From positions 496,596 through 560,595 of the forward strand of contig NZ_FZOC01000001.1 of NCBI RefSeq assembly GCF_900188225.1: a stretch of 64,000 nt of DNA. The letters run 5' to 3'. This document shows positions 54,443-61,200 of this stretch, piece by piece. Numbering within the stretch: position 1 is the first letter of the stretch; each line of letters begins with the position of its first letter. Under the pieces are notes generated by a model. That model was not told the DNA's origin, searched no databases, and saw only the letters and a list, made by a program, of their open reading frames with translations. A program made the translations under genes and the position numbers. The DNA comes from Humidesulfovibrio mexicanus (lineage in GTDB: Bacteria > Desulfobacterota > Desulfovibrionia > Desulfovibrionales > Desulfovibrionaceae).

Positions 54443-56326
54443 TCAGGTTTTATCGCGGGCAAGAAGTTCAGGCCTGTACGCCGTGATCCAACACCCCAGC
54501 GGCGTGGTCTCTGTCCTGTAATGCTTGATGATCGCAAATCCAGCCTTCATAAGCAGCCTATCCATATCCCACAAGGGCAGCATCAAGTAGCCCAACGTCC
54601 GTTTGTCATACGAGCGCAGTGTCATTTGCGGCACCATGGGCGGCAGCCCCGCCACGGCCCGCAGACGAAGCTCCAGGGTGTAATGGCGTGAGGCCGTGCT
54701 CCAGAATAAATTGGCGCAGCGAGAGCGCAGGGAATTCTCCTCCCAGGGCCAGGGGATGAAGAAGAAGCGAAACGCCCCCCCCGGGCGCAGCACCCGAAAC
54801 GCTTCGGAGAGGACGCTTCCCAATTCGTCCAGGGTGGCGAGGCCGCACACTTCCTGCTCGGAGAAGACCAAATCCGCCCAGCCGGAATCGCATGAAATCT
54901 CGCCATGGCCGCCCATGGCGCGGAACTCTGCCGCAGGGCCGAAGGCCTGGCTGGCGATCCGCAAAAAGGTCTGGGAGCGTTCCACGCCCATGACCCGCCA
55001 TCCGGCCTGGGCCGCCGCATAAACAACCCCGCCAAGGCCGCAGCCATAGTGGATCATGCGGCGCTCCCCTGGCTGCCCGTTAAAACGCCGGGTCGCAGGC
55101 TCCACAAAGACCTCCCAGGCGCGCTGTCCGTCCGCCACAATCTGGGTCAGGTACGGCGGCAGATCCCCAGACGCGCCCTTGTCCTCCGGCTCGAACAGGG
55201 GGCTGGCCGTTGCGCCATCCATCACGGCAACAGAAGCAACCCGGCCAAGGGGCAGGGCTTCGGCAAAAACGCCATCCATGGCTCGAAAGGCCTCGGCCCG
55301 GAGTTCCTCGTTCGCGCGCGAGGCCGGGGGCGGGGTCCTGGCCGCCTTGAGCGCGGCGCGAAAAGCCCCGGAGTCATCGGCCGCAACCACCAGACAGTGC
55401 GGCAGCACCGCTTCAGGCAACCGCCTGGCCACATCGGGCGTCACCATCACCCAGCATCCGGCTTCAACGGCTTCAAGTATCTTGGTCTTGAAGCCCATGC
55501 CCAGGTCGGAGAGGATGGACACTATGCGGGCCTGTGCCAGGATGGGCATGGGGCTTGGAAGCCTGCCTGTAGAAACGACACGATTAAGGCGTCCCAGGAT
55601 ATTTTTAGGCCTGAGGACCCCGGTGACACAGAAAACCCATGAATCGGCCTCGTGATCCGGCAGGGATTCGACCAGTTCGATGGTGTTGCGCGCCGAATCG
55701 TACAGCAAGGGCGTTATGAGGCCGCCGGTGCCCATGAAGCAGACGAAAAGGTCGGACTTTGCCTGTCGAGGCAGTTGGCTGCCGAACTTCTCGGGCAGGT
55801 AGTAGGGTACGCAGACCGCCGGGCAAGCCCCCTGGAGCCGGGACCAGTAGTGCGTGGCCTCCCATTGGCAGATGGGCAGCATGACATCCGCCAGCTGGGT
55901 GCAGCGCACATCCAGCTGATAGCGTCGCAGGGCCTCGCCGCAGCCCGGGAACCTTTCTGGAGCCATAGAATTAGGTTTGTCGCGAAGAATGCGTCCCATG
56001 CCCCGGTAGTAGTCGACAAAATGCGGGAGGTTTGCGTTGTGCGCCCGGACCACGCGCCGGATGTGCGGGTGCTCCTCCTTCAGGTAGGCCAGACTCTCCA
56101 CAAAGGTCTCGTACTCGAACACCACATACTTGCAGCGGCTCAAATCCGCGCCCTTCAGATGCTCAAGGGCGTCGGCATCCGCCCAGCGCCTGCACAGGTA
56201 CTCCGAAACCTTGATGCCGCGCGAGGCAAAGAACTCCGTCCGGCAGGCCACGTCCTTGGTGCTGCCCACATAGGCCTTGCCCGCGTTGGACACGCTGTCC
56301 GGGACGATGTGGATGATGGTGCTCAT
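54443..56326 (-). CDS. Glycosyltransferase - methyltransferase fusion
   Basis: The 627-residue protein has a GT-B-like first half (MSTIIHIVPDSVSNAGKAYVGSTKDV...VVRAHNANLPHFVDYYRGMG) with a donor-type loop SDLGMGFKTKILEAVEAGCWVMVTPDVA. From about residue 400 a SAM-dependent methyltransferase follows, with RMIHYGCGLGGVVYAAAQAGWRVMGVERSQ and FRVLRPGGAFRFFFIPW. It could transfer a sugar and then methylate it. It starts 7 bases after the carbamoyltransferase stop. Confidence 0.75.
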   Translation of the reverse strand: MSTIIHIVPDSVSNAGKAYVGSTKDVACRTEFFASRGIKVSEYLCRRWADADALEHLKGADLSRCKYVVFEYETFVESLAYLKEEHPHIRRVVRAHNANLPHFVDYYRGMGRILRDKPNSMAPERFPGCGEALRRYQLDVRCTQLADVMLPICQWEATHYWSRLQGACPAVCVPYYLPEKFGSQLPRQAKSDLFVCFMGTGGLITPLLYDSARNTIELVESLPDHEADSWVFCVTGVLRPKNILGRLNRVVSTGRLPSPMPILAQARIVSILSDLGMGFKTKILEAVEAGCWVMVTPDVARRLPEAVLPHCLVVAADDSGAFRAALKAARTPPPASRANEELRAEAFRAMDGVFAEALPLGRVASVAVMDGATASPLFEPEDKGASGDLPPYLTQIVADGQRAWEVFVEPATRRFNGQPGERRMIHYGCGLGGVVYAAAQAGWRVMGVERSQTFLRIASQAFGPAAEFRAMGGHGEISCDSGWADLVFSEQEVCGLATLDELGSVLSEAFRVLRPGGAFRFFFIPWPWEENSLRSRCANLFWSTASRHYTLELRLRAVAGLPPMVPQMTLRSYDKRTLGYLMLPLWDMDRLLMKAGFAIIKHYRTETTPLGCWITAYRPELLARDKT

Positions 56327-56333
56327 TGCGCGC

Positions 56334-58154
56334 TCATTTCAATGTGACGTAGCAGGGGCCGATGGCCAGGGCATCGACCCAGCCGTTCAGGAGGTGCTCG
56401 ACCGCATCGGCGGGGGACCCCACGATGGGGAGTCCATGCCTGTTGAAGGAAGTGTTGATGAGCACCCCAACCCCGGTGAGCTGACGGAATCCCGAGAGCA
56501 CGGCATGGAGCCAAGGGTTCGTGGTCTCGTTCACGACCTGCGGGCGCATGGTGCCGTCCACATGCACGACGCCCGGCACGGTCTGCTTGGCGTATTCGCT
56601 GGCCTCCACGGCAAAGGTCATGTGGCGGTAGTCCACGGAGCCGGACCAGTACTTGTGGGCCTCGTCCTCCAGCACGATGGGCGCGAAGGGGACGAACCAC
56701 TCCCGGCCTTTCAGGATGGCGTTGATGCGGTCCTTGACCGTGTTCGTGCGCGGGTCGGCTATGACCGAGCGGTTGCCCAAGGCCCGCGGCCCCATCTCAA
56801 GCCGCCCCTGGAAGGTGCCGATGACCTTGCCCTTTCGCAGTTCCTTGGCTGTACGCATGGGCAGCCAAGGGCCGGCCTCCTCTACTGCCAGCCGGTCATG
56901 CCGGGCGAGTTCCTCCATGACCTCCGCATCGGTATAGCTGGTGCCAAGGTAGAGGGAGGGCAGCGAGGCACGAACAGGCGTCCCGCAGACATGCAGTGCC
57001 TCCAGGGCGGCCCCAAGGGAAAGGCCCGAGTCTGCGGAATCGGGCAGGACAAAGTACGACTGCGGCGAGATTTCGTCGCGAATGCGGCTATTGGCCTTGA
57101 CATTGAGCATGACCCCACCCGCCACGGCCAGATTCCTTGTGCCGGTGATGTCCATGGACTGCCGCGCCAGCTCCACCATCGTGTCCTCAAGGTGCTCCTG
57201 GGCGAAGTAGGCCAATTGCGTCGGCTCCATCCGCTCAAGATATTTTGTGAAGTCCACAGACTGCGCCACTGAGCTCAAAGGATTGGGGACGCGCCGCGAG
57301 GGGTTGGCCTCGTTGAAGGAGCGGAAGGACCACCGGGTCCTGCTCCTGGTCATGCCATCGTAGGCGGAGATCATGCCGTCGAAGGGATTGGCGAGGCCAG
57401 CCTTGCCCAAGGCGGCGAGCCCCATGGTCTTGTACTCGCCGTCCACGGGGATGAAGCCCAGGGCCTCGGTCACGGCCTGATAGAACGAGCCCAGGCTCTC
57501 CTCGGCCGGGGTGGAGCGCACAAGCTCAAGCCGCCCGTCCTCGTGCCCAATGCCGAGCGTGCCGCTCAGGCCATCCCCCTTGCCGTCAAGGGTCATGACG
57601 CAAACACGCCTTCCGTGCATTCCGCACAACCTGAATGCCCCGGCGGCGTGCGCCCTGTGATGCGACACGTAGACATAGCGTGTCCCCTCGCCCAAGAGCC
57701 CAAGCTGGCCCAAGGTCTGCTGCGCCCAGGACCAGTGCCTGTCCTCGAATCCTTCCCAGGAAGTGCCGACAAAGGACTTCTTGGGCTTGGCCTCGCCCAT
57801 GCGCTGCGGCCCGGCCTTGGACGCCCCTGGCCTCCAATCCTTGAACAGCTTCAGCGCCGGGCCGGAGACTGAGCCGTCCGCCTCTACGCAGAGATGATTC
57901 TTGTGCTGGGGGAAAAGAGGTTTGCGCGTGGATATGGCGACAATATCTATGTCACTCCCGGTGAGCCCGAGAAAGCGCAATGCGCATTGTATGCTCTGGA
58001 CTGGAAATCCGTAGTGGTGCTTGATCCTGGTGATGCGTTCCTCGGCAATGGAGAAAAGGCACTCCTCGCCATTGCAGACAGATACCGACGCATCGTGCGC
58101 CCAATGGATTCCAAGAGCCAATAGGCCATTGCCTTTCACATCACCCACATGCAC
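56334..58154 (-). CDS. NodU/CmcH-family carbamoyltransferase
   Basis: The 606-residue protein has the Kae1-like N-terminal domain with LGIHWAHDASVSV and metal-site HHRAHAAGAFRLCGMHGR, plus VMTLDGKGDG. The C-terminal YrdC-like domain shows FQGRLEMGPRALGNRSVIADPR and HVDGTMRPQVV. It carbamoylates a hydroxyl, usually of a sugar or cyclitol, using carbamoyl phosphate and ATP. The neighbouring glycosyltransferases suggest a carbamoylated surface sugar. The stop lies 7 bases upstream of the GT/methyltransferase gene. Confidence 0.9.
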   Translation of the reverse strand: MHVGDVKGNGLLALGIHWAHDASVSVCNGEECLFSIAEERITRIKHHYGFPVQSIQCALRFLGLTGSDIDIVAISTRKPLFPQHKNHLCVEADGSVSGPALKLFKDWRPGASKAGPQRMGEAKPKKSFVGTSWEGFEDRHWSWAQQTLGQLGLLGEGTRYVYVSHHRAHAAGAFRLCGMHGRRVCVMTLDGKGDGLSGTLGIGHEDGRLELVRSTPAEESLGSFYQAVTEALGFIPVDGEYKTMGLAALGKAGLANPFDGMISAYDGMTRSRTRWSFRSFNEANPSRRVPNPLSSVAQSVDFTKYLERMEPTQLAYFAQEHLEDTMVELARQSMDITGTRNLAVAGGVMLNVKANSRIRDEISPQSYFVLPDSADSGLSLGAALEALHVCGTPVRASLPSLYLGTSYTDAEVMEELARHDRLAVEEAGPWLPMRTAKELRKGKVIGTFQGRLEMGPRALGNRSVIADPRTNTVKDRINAILKGREWFVPFAPIVLEDEAHKYWSGSVDYRHMTFAVEASEYAKQTVPGVVHVDGTMRPQVVNETTNPWLHAVLSGFRQLTGVGVLINTSFNRHGLPIVGSPADAVEHLLNGWVDALAIGPCYVTLK

Positions 58155-58158
58155 CTCG

Positions 58159-59583
58159 CTACCGTCTGTGTTCCCTTCGGATCGTCTTCAACATCGCCGT
58201 GAAACAGTCATCAAGCTCCAAATCAGAAGCGTCCAGCAGCGGCCTGTGCGTGGTCACCACATTCACCCCCTTGATCGTCCGTATTGGATCGCTCGTTGCC
58301 GGGTACAGGCCCGGCTCAGCAGGTGCGGCATGGCGCAACACCTCCAACACCACCGGGAGGGCCATGCAGGGGGCGAGAATGGGCCTCCTGGCGCGGTGGA
58401 AGGCCTTGATCACCGAAGAGACCTCCGGTGTCACGAGCCGATCGGCCTTGGGGCGCATGGCAAGATAGCGCAACACCTCCACGCCTCCAGGCACAAAAAG
58501 CCCGGCATAGGCGCGAGGTCGCAGACTCGGCGTCAGGCCCGTCTCCACCGCGTACCCCGAGTCCGCCAGCGAGGAAAGCGCAGCAGACGTCTGGGCAGAA
58601 CCGCTCGCTCCGGGACCCACGAGGCAAAAAAACGGCTGTGCCCTCCCTGTCGGGGAGCAGCGGCCAGGAAGCGCACCGACCCAGGCCCTGCGCAAAAGCT
58701 CCGCAATCTTGCCCACCTGCAACGCCGCAGCCTGAAGAACAAGCACCGGATGCGGCTTGGCATCCCTGCCCTTGAATACCGCTTTGGGCAGACGCCAGAA
58801 CAGATTCTTCGCACACTCAAGAACGTACCCTGGCGCGGAGCCAAGACGCTCGTTCTTAAGATTCACCAGGGAGACGCCACTGAAAAAGCCCCTCTTGATG
58901 AAGTAGGCAAGCCGCATCTTCTCGGACGGTACGTGATGATACACGACAAGGTCCAGACTGTAAAAGACCTTCTGTTCGCTCGAGGACGTCGACGCCCTGT
59001 AGGCCAGCAGCACGGCCTTTTCCTCTCCCAGGCGGGTTTTCTTGCCCACCATCCCGAATTTCGGGGAAAAACCGCCCAGGGATTCCAGCAGGGGCTTGCG
59101 GATGATGAAATTCGATCCCGAAATGGAACACTTGCGAGAAAAACCGCTTTTCCTTGCACTTTGCCGAATTTCAAACTCGTCGCGGAACCACGATGGCCGC
59201 TTCGTGGTATAATAGGGATATACCGGTCCCCCCATGAGGTCTGGCGCACGCTTACCCAGTAAGTGCAACAAGAGACGCACGTAATTCTTCCCAGGCTTGC
59301 CGTCGTCGTCGATGTAGCAGAGGTATTCCCCCCTGGCCTCGGCTGCGCCCCGGTTACGGGCGTTGGAGAGCCCCTGCTTGGGCTCATGCACATAGCGAAG
59401 CCACGGATGCTGCGCAGCAAAATCCCGAACAAACGCCTCGGTGCCGTCGGCGCTGTTGTTGTCTACAACAATCACCTCAACCCGGTCTTCGAAGCCATCC
59501 ATCTGCAGGGCGAAATCCCTCAAGCACAGCTTCAAAAGATAGCGTCTGTTGAACGTGCAGACAATGATCGACACTCTGTGCAT
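58159..59583 (-). CDS. Glycosyltransferase family 2 with C-terminal extension
   Basis: The 474-residue protein starts MHRVSIIVCTFNRRYLLKLCLRDFA (ATG 59583, with AAGAGG upstream). The GT2 domain has VIVVDNNSADGTEAFV, GLSNARNRGAAEA and the DxD-type CYIDDDGKP. About residues 320-474 form a further domain (LSSLADSGYAVETGLTPSLRPRAYAGLFVPG...) that looks like a separate GT-B or hydrolase-like fold. The gene ends 4 bases before the carbamoyltransferase start. Confidence 0.82.
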   Translation of the reverse strand: MHRVSIIVCTFNRRYLLKLCLRDFALQMDGFEDRVEVIVVDNNSADGTEAFVRDFAAQHPWLRYVHEPKQGLSNARNRGAAEARGEYLCYIDDDGKPGKNYVRLLLHLLGKRAPDLMGGPVYPYYTTKRPSWFRDEFEIRQSARKSGFSRKCSISGSNFIIRKPLLESLGGFSPKFGMVGKKTRLGEEKAVLLAYRASTSSSEQKVFYSLDLVVYHHVPSEKMRLAYFIKRGFFSGVSLVNLKNERLGSAPGYVLECAKNLFWRLPKAVFKGRDAKPHPVLVLQAAALQVGKIAELLRRAWVGALPGRCSPTGRAQPFFCLVGPGASGSAQTSAALSSLADSGYAVETGLTPSLRPRAYAGLFVPGGVEVLRYLAMRPKADRLVTPEVSSVIKAFHRARRPILAPCMALPVVLEVLRHAAPAEPGLYPATSDPIRTIKGVNVVTTHRPLLDASDLELDDCFTAMLKTIRREHRR

Positions 59584-59931
59584 CAAGAAACCTCTTGTAA
59601 AAATATGTTTCTCCGGTTTTTTCAGCACAAAAACCAGCCCCGCCGTTCGACCAAAGAGAAAACCTTACGCTCCGCGTGCTGTCGTTTCAATCGCCCCCAT
59701 TCCGCCCTGTGGCGCAGGCCCTCGCCCCCGCAATCCCTTCCCTCCTGACCAATTTGTACCGCGCCGCCATGTACAATGCTCACCTGGTTCCAGGCCACCA
59801 TGACAGGGAGTCGGCTCCAGCCGTGGAAATTCATTCTGTGCACGCAGCCTTTCGCTTCGCTCGTTCACGCTCATGGACTTATTCAAAGCGCAACACAATA
59901 TGTTCGTTCCAAGCAGAATACACCATATATA
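59584..59931. other. Non-coding gap between two glycosyltransferase genes
   Basis: The 348-base stretch has no supportable gene. It is less GC-rich than its surroundings near both ends. Near 59617-59638 the minus strand has a weak AT-rich hairpin (GGTTTTT/AAAAACC). No convincing promoter was found, but this is the only long break in the minus-strand glycan operon and a likely place for one. A plus-strand reading frame across it continues into the mirror of the heptad repeats and is not a gene. Confidence 0.5.
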
Positions 59932-61194
59932 CTAATCATGATTTGCACGCAGACTTTCATGCTTTTCACGCAAAAGATCATGTTTTGTACGCAATTTTTC
60001 GTGCTTTACGCGTAAATTTTCATGCTTTGCACGAAGGCTATTATGCTTTACGCGCAAGTTTTCATACTTTTCACGCACATTATCATGCTGCACATGCAAA
60101 TTATCATAATCTTCATGCAGTCTTTCATACTTTTCACGTATTCTTTCGTGCTTTCTATGGAGACTGGCGCACCTTTCGTACAATTTCTCAAGCTTGACCT
60201 GGCACAGCCGCAACACGGTCAGGTCTTCCAGAAACGCCTCGACCAACGCCAGTGCGCGGCCGCTGCAAAACTCCTCGGCGGACGCCTGCCCCATTGCCTC
60301 AAGCTCACGCCTTATCTCTTCGCTGTACTTCGCAACCATACGCTTCAGATACAGCACGGCATGGGCGACCCTGCCTGCGGCATCCTCTTCACCAACAGGA
60401 AGCGAACCCACGCCCAAGGCACGAAAAAAGAACATTGCGTGGGAAATGTGGGGCGCTGACAGCGGCTCGGCCTCGTCGGCAAAGAGGGTGCGCAGTTGCC
60501 GTGCCACCACTTTTTCATGGCCGCCGCTCATCTTGAAGACGCGCCGAAAGCGTCTGGCACCGCCCACGTGCCGCACAATTCCAGCCTGGGCCACGCGCGA
60601 AACCAGGAGCGTGTCTGGCTGAATTTCCTGCGGCAGAAACCCTGCCTCGCGCAGGGCCTGGTACCGGAACAAGCCGTAGACCGCGTCACCCGCGCCAAAG
60701 GTCTCCAGGGTCACCTGACGCAGCGCCCGGGCCGGGCTGGAGGCGGAAGTGTCCAGGCAGGGCGGCGGCGTCTCGATCCTGCGTCCATCCCGGCCTATAT
60801 GAACGGTGCCCGCGTGGGCCAGCACGGTTCCAGGATCGCTCTCCAGCGCCGCCACAAGCTGTTCCAGCCAGTCCTTGGCCACCCAGTCATGGTCGGAGTA
60901 CCAAGCGAAGTAACGCGGCGGCTCGGGATCGGCGGCCAATTCAGCCACGGTGTTCCAGGCCTGAATTAACCCCGCGCGCTTGGAGTTTCTATGCAATAAG
61001 ATGCGCGGATCGGCGGCAGCGTAGGCTAAAAGTTGGTTGTAGGTTCCATCGCTTGAGCCGTCGTCAAGGACGACAACCCGAAAGTCTCGGTAGGTCTGCC
61101 CCAAGAGGGCGTCCAGGGCCTGGCGCAGATGCGCCGCACCGTTGTATGCGGGAAGCCCGATGCAGACCGTGGCCGCAACAAGTGAAGAACGCAT
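59932..61194 (-). CDS. Glycosyltransferase family 2 with heptad-repeat coiled-coil tail
   Basis: The 420-residue protein has a GT2 domain (VCIGLPAYNGAAHLRQALDALLGQTYRDFRVVVLDDGSSDGTY...WYSDHDWVAKDWL) and a middle helical region. Residues 345-420 are eleven consecutive seven-residue units of the form L-R-x-K-H-E-x, for example LRVKHNS LRAKHEN LRVKHEK. This makes a long parallel coiled coil or charged helix with His/Lys/Glu at repeating positions. It lies 7 bases downstream of the large gene start and is probably co-transcribed. Confidence 0.88.
   Translation of the reverse strand: MRSSLVAATVCIGLPAYNGAAHLRQALDALLGQTYRDFRVVVLDDGSSDGTYNQLLAYAAADPRILLHRNSKRAGLIQAWNTVAELAADPEPPRYFAWYSDHDWVAKDWLEQLVAALESDPGTVLAHAGTVHIGRDGRRIETPPPCLDTSASSPARALRQVTLETFGAGDAVYGLFRYQALREAGFLPQEIQPDTLLVSRVAQAGIVRHVGGARRFRRVFKMSGGHEKVVARQLRTLFADEAEPLSAPHISHAMFFFRALGVGSLPVGEEDAAGRVAHAVLYLKRMVAKYSEEIRRELEAMGQASAEEFCSGRALALVEAFLEDLTVLRLCQVKLEKLYERCASLHRKHERIREKYERLHEDYDNLHVQHDNVREKYENLRVKHNSLRAKHENLRVKHEKLRTKHDLLREKHESLRANHD
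59935..60162. repeat. Degenerate 21-bp tandem repeats encoding heptads
   Basis: About eleven copies of a 21-base unit run through this region, each coding for one heptad on the minus strand. The plus strand reads as repeats of the type TTTTCATGCTTTGCACG. Base composition is much more AT-rich than the rest of the gene, suggesting expansion by slippage or unequal exchange. Copy number may vary between strains. Confidence 0.85.
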
Positions 61195-61200
61195 ACCCGA

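Noticed and set aside
59676-60197. Plus-strand reading frame rich in Phe/His repeats
   Set aside because: It is the mirror of the minus-strand heptad repeats; the 21-bp period keeps several frames open.
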